DNA from: Paractinoplanes deccanensis
Lineage (GTDB): Bacteria > Actinomycetota > Actinomycetes > Mycobacteriales > Micromonosporaceae
Length of the DNA stretch: 49,294 nt
Direction of reading: 5' to 3'
Assembly: GCF_016862115.1 (NCBI RefSeq)
Contig: NZ_BOMI01000094.1
Coordinates: 1 to 49,294 of the forward strand
The notes beneath the pieces were generated by a model. It worked only from the letters and a program-made list of their open reading frames with translations, was not told where the DNA came from and searched no databases. The position numbers and the translations under genes were made by a program. Below, piece by piece: positions 7,955-15,959 of this stretch; position 1 is the first letter of the stretch; each line of letters starts with the position of its first letter.

Positions 7955-8716
7955 TCAGACGCGGGTGCCGACGTAGCGCTCGTATCCCTCGGCTTCCAGC
8001 TGCTCGGCCAGCTCGGGGCCGCCCTCCTGGACGATCTTGCCGGCGACGAAGACGTGCACGAAGTCCGGCTTGATGTAGCGCAGGATGCGGGTGTAGTGGG
8101 TGATCAGCAGCAGGCCGGTGTCGCCGGTCTCGCGCACCCGGTTGACGCCCTCGCTCACGATGCGCAGCGCGTCGATGTCGAGGCCGGAGTCGGTCTCGTC
8201 GAGGATCGCCATCTTGGGCTTGAGCAGCTCGAGCTGCATGATCTCGTGCCGCTTCTTCTCACCGCCGGAGAAGCCCTCGTTGACGTTGCGCTGGGCGAAC
8301 GACGGGTCCATCTGGAGCTTCTCCATGGCGCCACGCAGCTCGCCGGCCCACGTCCGCAGCTTCGGCGCCTCGCCGTCGATGGCGGTCTTGGCGGTACGCA
8401 GGAAGTTGGCGACCGAGACGCCGGGCACCTCGACCGGGTACTGCATCGCCAGGAACAGACCCGCCCGAGCGCGCTCGTCGACGGTCATGTCCAGCACGTT
8501 CTCGCCGTCGAGGTGCACCGTGCCGCCGGTGATCTCGTACTTCGGGTGGCCCGCGATGGAGTAGGCCAGCGTCGACTTGCCCGAACCGTTCGGACCCATG
8601 ATGGCGTGGGTCTCGCCCGACTTCACGGTGAGGTCGACCCCGGCCAGAATCGGCTTCAGCTCGCCCTCGGGCAGCTTGACCGACACCTGCAGGTCGCGGA
8701 TCTCCAGGGTGCTCAC
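7955..8716 (-). CDS. Fe-S assembly ATPase SufC
   Basis: A 253-residue ABC ATPase that forms the SufBCD scaffold complex in the cytoplasm. Walker A is GPNGSGKST, the signature FSGGEKKRHEI, and Walker B MAILDETDSGLDIDAL; the ETDSGLD form is specific to SufC. The start is taken at GTG 8716 (STLEIRDLQV follows), giving a four-base overlap with the Rieske gene upstream; the frame is open further upstream only in the shadow of that gene. Confidence 0.97.
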   Translation of the reverse strand: MSTLEIRDLQVSVKLPEGELKPILAGVDLTVKSGETHAIMGPNGSGKSTLAYSIAGHPKYEITGGTVHLDGENVLDMTVDERARAGLFLAMQYPVEVPGVSVANFLRTAKTAIDGEAPKLRTWAGELRGAMEKLQMDPSFAQRNVNEGFSGGEKKRHEIMQLELLKPKMAILDETDSGLDIDALRIVSEGVNRVRETGDTGLLLITHYTRILRYIKPDFVHVFVAGKIVQEGGPELAEQLEAEGYERYVGTRV

Positions 8717-9045
8717 GGGTTTACTCCATTGCTCGGGATAGTCGATACATAGATGTCGCCGTCGCGGATCTCGACGGGGAAGGTCGCCACCGGCTCGAAG
8801 GCGGGCGGCCCGCTGGGCTCGCCGGTGCGCAGGTCGAACCGGGAGCCGTGCAGCCAGCACTCGAGCGTGCAGCCCTCGATCTCGCCCTCCGACAGGGCCA
8901 CCGAGGCGTGGCTGCACTCATCCCGTACGGCATAGAAGTTGTCGTCGTCGGCGTGCACGACCGCGATCTCGGTGCCGTCGAGCTCCACCGAGATCACTTC
9001 GCCCTTGCCGATGTCGGCGGCCGGGCCGACCAGTTCGAAGCTCAC
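8713..9045 (-). CDS. Rieske-type ferredoxin in the suf operon
   Basis: A 110-residue soluble Rieske protein. The [2Fe-2S] ligands are CSH at about residues 43-45 and CWLH at about 62-65. Such a gene is commonly found between sufD and sufC in actinobacterial suf operons and is usually annotated as a non-heme iron oxygenase ferredoxin subunit. It overlaps sufD and sufC by four bases each, so it is made with the assembly machinery; a redox role in cluster assembly is inferred from context only. Confidence 0.92.
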   Translation of the reverse strand: MSFELVGPAADIGKGEVISVELDGTEIAVVHADDDNFYAVRDECSHASVALSEGEIEGCTLECWLHGSRFDLRTGEPSGPPAFEPVATFPVEIRDGDIYVSTIPSNGVNP

Positions 9046-10169
9046 GCCCCGACCTCGGCCAGACGGCTCTCGATCACGTCGCCCAGGCGCTCGCGGAGCT
9101 CCTCGGACGGGATCTTGTTGATCAGCTCGGCGAAGAAGCCGCGGACCACGAGCTTGCGCGCCTCGTTCTCCGGAATGCCGCGGGCCATCAGGTAGAACAG
9201 CTGCTCCTCGTCGAAGCGGCCGGTCGCGCTCGCGTGGCCGGCGCCGACGATCTCACCCGTCTCGATCTCGAGGTTGGGCACGGAGTGGGCGATGGCCCCG
9301 TCGGTGAGGATCAGGTTCCGGTTGATCTCGTACGTGTCGGTGCCGGTCGCCGCCGCGCGGATCAGCACGTCGCCGACCCAGACGGTCTGCGCCGAGGCGC
9401 CCTGAAGCGCGCCGCGGTAGCCCACGTAGCTGCGGCAGTCCGGAACGGCGTGGTCGACCAGCTGCCGGTGCTCGAAGTGCTGGCCGGCGTCGGAGAAGTA
9501 GAGGCCCCACAGCTCGGCGTCGCCGCCGCGGCCCGCGTACTCCACGCTGGTGAACTGCCGGACCAGGTCGCCGCCGAGCGCCACCTGCACGTGCTGCACC
9601 CGGGCGTCCTTGCCGACCCGGAACTTCACGTGCTGGGCCTGCACCGTGCCGGCGTCCCACTCGGCCAGCGTGACGAAGGTCAGCTGCGCGCTGTCGCCGA
9701 TCACGACCTCGATGTTGTCGGCGAGGGTGGCCGTGCCGACCTGCTCGAGGATCAGCGTGAGCTTCGAGAACGCGCCGACCTTCACGACCGTACGGGCCGC
9801 CGCCGCGTCGCCGCCCTTGCCCACGACCCGGATGACCACCGGGTCGGCGAGCTCGGTCTCCGTCGCGACGTCGATCTGCGTCACGTGGGCGGCCGAGCCG
9901 TACGCGAGGGCGCTGACCCGGTCGAACGGCGTCAGGATGGCGTCGGCCTTGTCCAGCTCACGCACGGACACGCCGACGGGCAGGTCGCCGTGCTCGAACG
10001 CGGGAGCCACACCGGTGAGCTCGGTCGCTTTGATCAGCGCGCCGAGGCGCTTGATGGGGGTGAAGCGCCACTCCTCCTCCAGGCCGTTGACGGCCGGGAA
10101 GTCGTTGACGTCGAAGGAGCGCAGCACCTGCGACTTGGTGCTCGGCGGGGCGATGGCCTCGGTAGTCAT
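9042..10169 (-). CDS. Fe-S assembly protein SufD
   Basis: A 375-residue SufB/SufD-family beta-helix protein. The C-terminal core shows GHASATGRFDEEQLFYLMARGIPENEA, the family hallmark with the conserved His and Glu, followed by a helical tail. It pairs with SufB and two SufC to form the scaffold. It starts at ATG 10169, 48 bp after sufB, and overlaps the Rieske gene by four bases. Confidence 0.95.
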   Translation of the reverse strand: MTTEAIAPPSTKSQVLRSFDVNDFPAVNGLEEEWRFTPIKRLGALIKATELTGVAPAFEHGDLPVGVSVRELDKADAILTPFDRVSALAYGSAAHVTQIDVATETELADPVVIRVVGKGGDAAAARTVVKVGAFSKLTLILEQVGTATLADNIEVVIGDSAQLTFVTLAEWDAGTVQAQHVKFRVGKDARVQHVQVALGGDLVRQFTSVEYAGRGGDAELWGLYFSDAGQHFEHRQLVDHAVPDCRSYVGYRGALQGASAQTVWVGDVLIRAAATGTDTYEINRNLILTDGAIAHSVPNLEIETGEIVGAGHASATGRFDEEQLFYLMARGIPENEARKLVVRGFFAELINKIPSEELRERLGDVIESRLAEVGA

Positions 10170-10217
10170 GTCTTCCTTAATCGTCTCTGCGTGCTCTCGC
10201 CGACTCTTTGACCGCCG

Positions 10218-11639
10218 TCAGCCGACGGCGCCCTCCATCTGCAGCTCGATCAGGCGGTTGAGCTCCAGCGCGTACTCCATCGGGAGCTCCTTGGCGATCG
10301 GCTCGATGAAGCCGCGCACGATCATCGCCATCGCCTCGTCCTCGGTGAGACCCCGGCTCATCAGGTAGAAGAGCTGGTCCTCGCTGACCTTGGAAACCGT
10401 CGCCTCGTGCCCCATCGCCACGTCGTCCTCACGGATGTCGACGTAAGGGTAGGTGTCCGAACGGGAGACGGTGTCGACAAGGAGTGCGTCGCACTTGACC
10501 GTGCTCTTGGAGCTCGACGAGCCCTCGAGGACCTGCACGAGGCCGCGGTACGAGGTGCGGCCACCGCCACGCGCGATCGACTTGGAGACGATCGTCGAGG
10601 ACGTGTGCGGCGCGGCGTGCACCATCTTGGCGCCGGAGTCCTGGTGCTGGCCCTCGCCGGCCATCGCGATCGAGAGGACCTCGCCCTTGGCGTGCGCGCC
10701 GGTCATGTAGACGGCCGGGTACTTCATGGTCACCTTGGAGCCGATGTTGCCGTCGACCCACTCCATGGTCGCGCCCTCCTCGCAGGTGGCGCGCTTGGTG
10801 ACCAGGTTGTAGACGTTGTTCGACCAGTTCTGGATGGTCGTGTAGCGCACCCGGGCGTTCTTCTTGACGACGATCTCGACGACCGCGGAGTGCAGGGAGT
10901 CGGACGAGTAGATCGGCGCCGTGCAGCCCTCGACGTAGTGCACGTACGAGCCCTCGTCGGCGATGATCAGCGTCCGCTCGAACTGGCCCATGTTCTCGGT
11001 GTTGATCCGGAAGTAGGCCTGCAGCGGGATGTCGACGTGCACGCCCTTCGGCACGTAGATGAAGGAGCCACCCGACCACACCGACGTGTTCAGCGCGGCG
11101 AACTTGTTGTCGCCGACCGGGATGACGGTGCCGAAGTACTCCTTGAAGAGCTCCTCGTGCTCCTTGAGGGCGGTGTCGGTGTCGAGGAAGACGACGCCCT
11201 GCTCCTCGAGGTCCTCACGGATCGCGTGGTAGACGACCTCGGACTCGTACTGCGCGGCCACGCCGGCCACGAGGCGCTGCTTCTCGGCCTCGGGGATGCC
11301 CAGCTTGTCGTACGTGGCCTTGATGTCCTCGGGCAGGTCCTCCCAGCTGGCGGCCTGCTTCTCGGTCGAGCGCACGAAGTACTTGATGTTCTGGAAGTCG
11401 ATGCCGGTGAGGTCGGCGCCCCAGTTCGGCATGGGCTTGCGGTCGAACAGGCGCAGGCCCTTGAGGCGGAGGTTGAGCATCCACTCCGGCTCGTTCTTCT
11501 TCGCGGAGATGTCGCGCACCACGGCCTCGGACAGGCCACGCTGCGCCGCGGCACCGGCGACGTCCGAGTCGGCCCAGCCGTACTCGTACTTGCCGAGGGC
11601 GGCGAGGTGCTCTTCCTGGGTAGCGATCTGGTCGGTCAT
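10218..11639 (-). CDS. Fe-S assembly scaffold SufB
   Basis: A 473-residue scaffold subunit, normal length, with no intein although sufB is a known intein site in actinobacteria. Conserved stretches include FVYVPKGV-like SFIYVPKGVHVDIPLQ, SYVHYVEGCTAP, and the C-terminal GHEATVSKVSEDQLFYLMSRG. It starts at ATG 11639, overlapping the sufR stop by four bases, so regulator and scaffold are translationally coupled. Confidence 0.97.
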   Translation of the reverse strand: MTDQIATQEEHLAALGKYEYGWADSDVAGAAAQRGLSEAVVRDISAKKNEPEWMLNLRLKGLRLFDRKPMPNWGADLTGIDFQNIKYFVRSTEKQAASWEDLPEDIKATYDKLGIPEAEKQRLVAGVAAQYESEVVYHAIREDLEEQGVVFLDTDTALKEHEELFKEYFGTVIPVGDNKFAALNTSVWSGGSFIYVPKGVHVDIPLQAYFRINTENMGQFERTLIIADEGSYVHYVEGCTAPIYSSDSLHSAVVEIVVKKNARVRYTTIQNWSNNVYNLVTKRATCEEGATMEWVDGNIGSKVTMKYPAVYMTGAHAKGEVLSIAMAGEGQHQDSGAKMVHAAPHTSSTIVSKSIARGGGRTSYRGLVQVLEGSSSSKSTVKCDALLVDTVSRSDTYPYVDIREDDVAMGHEATVSKVSEDQLFYLMSRGLTEDEAMAMIVRGFIEPIAKELPMEYALELNRLIELQMEGAVG

Positions 11640-12361
11640 GTATCTGTCCTAACCGTGGTTGCGTCGGTTACTCGCGCCGGCGAGGGAATGTGCGTGGTGC
11701 ACACCCCATCGCCGTGGGCAATCGTGGCGAGGCGCTGCACGTGGGTGCCGATGAGGCGGGAAATGACCTCGGTCTCGGCGTCGCACAGCTGAGGAAACTC
11801 GGCAGCCACGTGGGCCACCGGACAGGAGTGCTGGCACAGCTGGCCGCCGGACGCGATCGTGGTCGCGTTGGCAGCGTAGCCCTCGGCGGTGAGCGCCTCG
11901 GCGAGCGCCTCCGCCCTGGCGATCGGGTCGTCGCCGGCCTCGCGCAGGGCGGCCCGGCACCGCTCCTCGAGCGCGACGACCTGGGTCGCGGCGAAGGCGG
12001 AGACGGCCTCGGCGCCGTGGTGGTCGGCGATCCAGCGCAGCGCGGCCGTCGCGATGCCGTCGTAGAAGTGCGGGTTCAGATTTTCCCGGGCAGCGGTGGT
12101 GAGGGCGAACGTCTTGGCGGGCCGCCCGCGGCCGCGCGGGCGCGTGTTGCGGACCTCACGGATCTCGACGAGGCGGTCGGCGAGCATGGCGTCGAGGTGC
12201 TTGCGGATGGCGGCGGGGCTCAGCCCGAGCTCGGCGCCCAGCTCGGCAGCGGTGGCGGAACCGCGCTCCAGCAGCAGCTGAGCGACCCTGTCACGGGTGC
12301 GGCCGTCCGAAGCGCTGGCCGACGCCACCGCCCCGTTCCGGATGAGCACCTCGTTTTTCAC
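11636..12361 (-). CDS. Fe-S cluster-sensing repressor SufR
   Basis: A 241-residue regulator with an N-terminal winged helix (GSATAAELGAELGLSPAAIRKHLDAM) and a C-terminal cluster-binding domain. The cysteines in GGQLCQHSCPVAHVAAEFP and the following LCDAE are the expected [4Fe-4S] ligands. SufR represses the suf operon when clusters are sufficient. The start is chosen at GTG 12361 because TTGCGG-N17-TAACGT ends seven bases before it, a leaderless promoter; an upstream in-frame start at 12421 would lie upstream of that promoter. Confidence 0.92.
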   Translation of the reverse strand: MKNEVLIRNGAVASASASDGRTRDRVAQLLLERGSATAAELGAELGLSPAAIRKHLDAMLADRLVEIREVRNTRPRGRGRPAKTFALTTAARENLNPHFYDGIATAALRWIADHHGAEAVSAFAATQVVALEERCRAALREAGDDPIARAEALAEALTAEGYAANATTIASGGQLCQHSCPVAHVAAEFPQLCDAETEVISRLIGTHVQRLATIAHGDGVCTTHIPSPARVTDATTVRTDT

Positions 12362-12368
12362 TACGGCA

Positions 12369-12397
12369 ACGTTACGTATTTCGTCACGAGCCCGCAA
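12369..12397 (-). promoter_or_regulatory. suf operon promoter with twin CGTNACG palindromes
   Basis: On the minus strand TTGCGG (12392-12397), a 17-bp spacer and TAACGT (12369-12374) form a good housekeeping promoter, with the GTG of sufR seven bases after the -10. Two short palindromes, CGTCACG (12382-12388) in the spacer and CGTTACG (12370-12376) on the -10, have centres 12 bp apart. They are a plausible SufR operator for autorepression (inference). A weaker GTGA-N4-TCAC lies at 12410-12421. Confidence 0.65.
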
Positions 12398-12477
12398 ACC
12401 AACGCCCCGGTGATCTGTCACACCGACATCCAGGAGCGCGTCAAAACAAGATCAAATCCCTGCGTACGATGCCAGAG

Positions 12478-13488
12478 GTGAGGTTCCTTCCGCTGCGCCC
12501 TCTGGCCCTGGCGTCCCTGATCGCCAACATCGCGCTGATCGTCACCGGTGCGGCGGTCCGTCTCACCGGCTCGGGCCTCGGCTGCCCCACCTGGCCGAAG
12601 TGCACCGACGCCTCCTACACGACGACCGCCGAGATGGGCGTGCACGGCGTCATCGAGTTCGGCAACCGCATGCTCACCTTCGTGCTCGGCCTGCTCGCCG
12701 TCCTGTGCGTGCTGGCCGCGCTGCTGGAGAAGCCGCGCCGCCGCTCGACCGTGTGGCTGAGCATCGCGGTGCTGGCCGGCATCCCCGGCCAGGGCGTGGT
12801 CGGCGGCATCACGGTGCTCACCGACCTCAACCCGTGGGTGGTCGGCCTGCACTTCCTGCTCTCGATCGCGCTGATCGCGCTGGCGTACTTCCTGTGGAAG
12901 CGCACGTACGAGGGCGACGGCAAACCGGTCGACCTGGTCCCCCGCCCCCTGCGCCACCTGGCGGCGATCCTGACGGTGGCCAGCGTCGCCGTGATCGCCA
13001 TGGGCGTCGTGGTGACCGGCAGCGGCCCGCACGCCGGCGACGAGGAGGCGAAGCGCAACGGCCTCGACCCCGCCGCCGTCTCCCAGGCCCACGCCGACGT
13101 GGTCTTCCTGCTGGTCGGCCTCACCATCGCCCTGATCTTCGCGCTGCGCGCGGTGTCCGCACCCCGCACGGCCGTCCGCGCGGCCGTGCTGCTGCTGGTC
13201 ATCGAGCTGGCCCAGGGCCTGATCGGCTTCGTGCAGTACTTCACCCACCTGCCGGTCATCCTGGTCGGCGCCCACATGCTCGGCGCGGGCCTGGTCTGGA
13301 CGGGCACCCTGTCGGTGTGGTGGTCCCTGCGCCGGCGCCCCACCCTGGAGACCGCCACCCCCACCGTCACGACGGACCCGGCCGGCGCCCCACAGGCGGA
13401 GGCCGGCTCCCCCTCGCCCGCGCCTTCCTCCACCGCCGAGCCGTCCTCGGCCGACTCGACCGGGGAGCCGGTCCCCGCCCAGCGCTGA
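12478..13488 (+). CDS. Heme A synthase CtaA (COX15 family)
   Basis: A 336-residue polytopic membrane protein that oxidises heme O to heme A for cytochrome aa3 oxidase. Heme-ligand histidines are visible in GVHGVIEFGNR, GLHFLLS, SQAHAD and VGAHMLGAG, in the order of the two four-helix halves; the CPTWPKC cysteine pair sits in the first extracellular loop. The last 50 residues are a Pro/Ala/Ser-rich tail outside the usual fold. The start at GTG 12478 follows TACGAT (12465-12470) by seven bases, a leaderless arrangement; ATG 12469 would overlap the -10. It is divergent from sufR. A minisatellite begins at the stop codon. Confidence 0.93.
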   Translation: MRFLPLRPLALASLIANIALIVTGAAVRLTGSGLGCPTWPKCTDASYTTTAEMGVHGVIEFGNRMLTFVLGLLAVLCVLAALLEKPRRRSTVWLSIAVLAGIPGQGVVGGITVLTDLNPWVVGLHFLLSIALIALAYFLWKRTYEGDGKPVDLVPRPLRHLAAILTVASVAVIAMGVVVTGSGPHAGDEEAKRNGLDPAAVSQAHADVVFLLVGLTIALIFALRAVSAPRTAVRAAVLLLVIELAQGLIGFVQYFTHLPVILVGAHMLGAGLVWTGTLSVWWSLRRRPTLETATPTVTTDPAGAPQAEAGSPSPAPSSTAEPSSADSTGEPVPAQR

Positions 13489-13690
13489 CCCGGTCGGCCC
13501 CACCGCCCGGCCCGCCCGGTCGGCCACCGCCCAATCGCCCCCACCGCCCGGCCCACCCGGTCGGCCACCGCCCAATCGCCCCCACCGCCCGGCCCACCCG
13601 GTCGACGCCGTCGCCCGATCGACGCCACCATCCGGTCGGCCCGCAACGCGGCCAGCCTGGTCGACGCCACCGCCCGATCGGCCCACCATC
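13489..13690. repeat. 41-bp tandem repeat directly after the ctaA stop codon
   Basis: A unit beginning GGTCGGCCACCGCCCAATCG recurs exactly 41 bp apart (starts 13518 and 13559), preceded by a shortened 26-bp copy starting at 13492, four bases after the stop codon. From 13600 to 13690 related but degenerate copies with GGTCGACGCC follow. Confidence 0.85.
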
Positions 13691-13797
13691 GCGGTGAGGG
13701 CTCCTTGCCCGCAGCGCCGCGCCTCCCGAGGCCGGCGCTGGTTTTTGTTTGCCGTCACTCACCGAACGCGCTGACCAGCATCTCTTCATTCGCCCCC

Positions 13798-13822
13798 TGT
13801 GGATAACGGCGTGTCGTCCACA
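13798..13822. promoter_or_regulatory. Opposed DnaA-box-like pair
   Basis: TGTGGATAA (13798-13806), the reverse complement of TTATCCACA, and TCGTCCACA (13814-13822) face each other. Read together they also form an inverted repeat CTGTGGA...TCCACAG. Two sites are not enough to claim an origin. Confidence 0.3.
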
Positions 13823-14306
13823 GGCACGAAATCGCTCCGCCATTGATCGGCGCGCTCCGGCAGGCTTTCCCGCATGCCACACACGAGCCCCACGAGTTCC
13901 ACAGTCCCCAGGCACACCACCCCCGCCCGCCGCGGCCGGTCTCCGACCGGGACAGGCCCGGCGCCGGCCGTTGACGGCGCTGCCGGGCGGCGGCTTCGCG
14001 CGATCGGCGCGCCCCCGAGCCGATCCGTGAGGCGCACGCTCGGCCGCCCCCAAGCGCGAAGGAGGTGGTGAATCAGCACGAACACCGTCGACAGAGCTGC
14101 GGCGGTCGTCTACTCCCGAGGCGACCGCCGACAAAGACCCGCTTCGGAGCGCTGTCTGTCCGCATCGCCACCGCGGCCGGCGCTGCGTGGAGGGCGCTTC
14201 GGATCCGTGCGCCGCTCAGCAGCCTTGTCGGCGACTCCAGCCTCCGTGCGACTTCGTCCGCAGCGCGAGCCAAGCCTCGGGACCTGCCCCGTCCCGGCGC
14301 GGCCCC

Positions 14307-14462
14307 TACACGGGCCGCGCGCCTACAGACGGCTGACGATGGCGTCAGCCAGACCGGTCCCGGCACCCGGGACTCCGACAGCAAGACAGCGGGCCACGCG
14401 CCTACAAGCGGCTGACGATGGCGTCGGCCAGGCGGGTCGCGGCGCCCGGGGACTCGGACAGG
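14307..14462. repeat. 79-bp direct duplication of the ATP-grasp gene 3' end
   Basis: The end of the gene (from 14462 down to its stop at 14402-14404 and a few bases beyond) is repeated with roughly 80% identity at 14307-14385, offset 79 bp; the copy of the stop triplet is at 14323-14325. Both copies share GGCTGACGATGGCGTC. The downstream copy has diverged and is not coding. Confidence 0.8.
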
Positions 14463-15304
14463 AAGAGGGAGGGCTCGGCGAGTTCCAGTTCGACCAGCAG
14501 AGGGTCGCCGTCGGGGCCCGGGATCAGGTCGACGCGGGCGTAGAGCAGCCGCGCGGCGCCGCCGGGGACATGGGCGAGCACCCGGCTGGCCACGTCCAGC
14601 TCGGCCTGGGAGGGGGTGCGCGGGGTGATCTGCTCGCTGCCGGGGTCGATCGTGCCCTCGTCGGGGCCGGTCAGCATGGCGCCCTTGCGGATGGAGTGGC
14701 TGAGGGTCAGCTCGCCGCCGGCGTCGGGGGTGAAGATGAGCGCGGTCTCGCCCACGGTGTCCACGGCGGCCAGGTAGGGCTGGATCATCGCGGTGCGGCC
14801 GGCCGCGAGGAGACGGGCCACGTGGGCCTCGGCCAGGTCGCGCTGGGCCGGGAGCTGGTATCGGCCGGTGTCCTGGCTGCCGGCGCTGACCGTGGGCTTC
14901 ACGACCCACTCGCCCGACGCCGGTGGGGTCCAGGTCTGGCCCGGCGCGACGAAGTCGGTCGGGGTGACCGGCAGGCCCGCCTCGGCCAGCCGGCCGAGGT
15001 AGCGCTTGTCGGTGTTCCACTCGATGATGTCGGCCGGGTTGAGCAGCTGCGGCAGGGCGCGTGCCCAGGCGACGAAGGCGTCGCGGCGCGGGACGTAGTC
15101 CCACGGGGAGCGGATCACGACGAGGTCGTAGGCCGCCCAGTCGGCCGACGCGTCGTCCCAGCTGACGGCGTCGACGTGGACGCCGCGCTCGCGGAGGGAG
15201 TCGCGGAGCGGGAAGTCGTCCTCCCACAGGTCGGGGAAGAGCTCACAGGTAACGAGAGCGACCCGGGAGTTCTCCCGGGCCGCCGGACGAATAGGGGAAG
15301 TCAC
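14402..15304 (-). CDS. ATP-grasp domain protein (RimK/glutathione synthetase-like)
   Basis: A 300-residue protein. An N-terminal Rossmann-like part (RVALVTCELFPDLWEDD, DLVVIRSPWDYVPRRDAF) is followed by an ATP-grasp fold: NTDKRYLGRL, WVVKPTVSAGSQDTGRY (ATP lysine), MIQPYL, the metal-binding YARVDLIPG, and LVELELAEPSLFL. Such enzymes ligate a carboxylate to an amine or thiol with ATP. Substrates are unknown; the architecture matches stand-alone ATP-grasp proteins of about 300 residues in actinomycetes. GTG 15304 is the start; no clear ribosome site is seen. The gene follows the small unknown gene by 40 bp on the same strand. Confidence 0.82.
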   Translation of the reverse strand: MTSPIRPAARENSRVALVTCELFPDLWEDDFPLRDSLRERGVHVDAVSWDDASADWAAYDLVVIRSPWDYVPRRDAFVAWARALPQLLNPADIIEWNTDKRYLGRLAEAGLPVTPTDFVAPGQTWTPPASGEWVVKPTVSAGSQDTGRYQLPAQRDLAEAHVARLLAAGRTAMIQPYLAAVDTVGETALIFTPDAGGELTLSHSIRKGAMLTGPDEGTIDPGSEQITPRTPSQAELDVASRVLAHVPGGAARLLYARVDLIPGPDGDPLLVELELAEPSLFLSESPGAATRLADAIVSRL

Positions 15305-15344
15305 TTGATTGTTCTACCGGGCCGCGCACGGGCGCGACACCGCA

Positions 15345-15638
15345 TTACCGGGCCATGCTCCGGCGCGACATCGACCGCCACAGGTCGTTGCTGGGGCGCA
15401 TCTGCTCCATGAGCTCGCGCTCCCACTCGTTCTCCACCTCGACGCCGGCGCTCTCGCACGCCTTGCGGGCGACGTTGGTGTCGTCGGCGAACTGGTCGGA
15501 CCACTCGCCGTCCTGGCCGACGAGGACAATGCGGGCACCACGCTTGCCGACGTACTCGATGACCGCCTTGGCACCACCGTGGCCGGCGGCGAAGGACTTG
15601 ATCCCCGCGGTCAGTGTCGTATCGGAACCTTGAGCCAT
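15345..15638 (-). CDS. Small conserved-looking hypothetical protein
   Basis: A 97-residue acidic soluble protein (MAQGSDTTLTAGIKSFAAGH onward) with an alternating hydrophobic core (AVIEYVGKRGARIVLVGQDG) and a basic C-terminus. No family recognised. The start at ATG 15638 is supported by a leaderless-type promoter: TTGCTC, 16-bp spacer, TACGCT, seven bases, ATG. The frame extends upstream to 15761 but that part is AT-rich intergenic sequence. It may be co-transcribed with the ATP-grasp gene. Confidence 0.7.
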   Translation of the reverse strand: MAQGSDTTLTAGIKSFAAGHGGAKAVIEYVGKRGARIVLVGQDGEWSDQFADDTNVARKACESAGVEVENEWERELMEQMRPSNDLWRSMSRRSMAR

Positions 15639-15959
15639 GACGGGCAGCGTAAGCAGTGATTCTGAGAGAGCAAGTAGTCCAGGTTGAGTTTTGTGAGGGG
15701 AATTACCTGCGGGTTTAACTTCTGGACACATAGGTATAGAGCTATTTCGTCCGTTTTGCACCCATCAACGGGTTTCCATCTATTGGGCGACTGACCGTAA
15801 CCAAAAATCGGATGATTTCGGGCGCGCTGTGCGACGCAGGTGACGCTGCGGTGCCGTGCCGAGCGGTGCCGAAGGGGCCTGGAACGGCGCCGGGCGGGCG
15901 CCGGCAGCCCTCGCTGCCGTGCGCCCGCCCGTGACGAGAACGAGACCGGCTCTTAAAGA
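15639..15959. other. AT-richer 321-bp intergenic region
   Basis: Bases 15640-15830 look only about 45-50% GC by eye, against about 70% around. They hold the promoter of the small unknown gene and another promoter-like pair on the minus strand near 15785-15810 (TTGGTT, 16 bp, TAGATG). The right part holds the ctaB terminator. A small RNA is possible but not shown. Confidence 0.5.
15891..15931 (-). terminator. Strong hairpin after ctaB
   Basis: CGGGCGGGCGC-CGGCAG, loop ccctcg, CTGCCG-T-GCGCCCGCCCG: about 17 pairs with one bulge, 29 bp beyond the ctaB stop. No T-run follows, as is usual for actinomycete terminators. Confidence 0.75.

Larger units (their letters stand above)
13489..14401. other. 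913-bp gene-free interval between ctaA and the ATP-grasp gene
   Basis: No open frame has protein-like composition. Contents seen: a 41-bp minisatellite directly after ctaA (13489-13600, degenerate to about 13690); a less GC-rich patch near 13740-13800; paired DnaA-box-like sites (13798-13822); GC-rich sequence with no recognised feature (13850-14300); and a duplicated copy of the ATP-grasp gene end (14307-14385). ctaA and the ATP-grasp gene converge here. Confidence 0.6.

Noticed and set aside
10218..11639. Intein in SufB
   Set aside because: The protein is of normal length and conserved blocks run without interruption.
13367..14134. Gly/Arg/Trp-rich 255-codon frame after ctaA
   Set aside because: It runs through the 41-bp minisatellite and the opposite strand of the ctaA tail; composition is repeat-derived and it has no domain.
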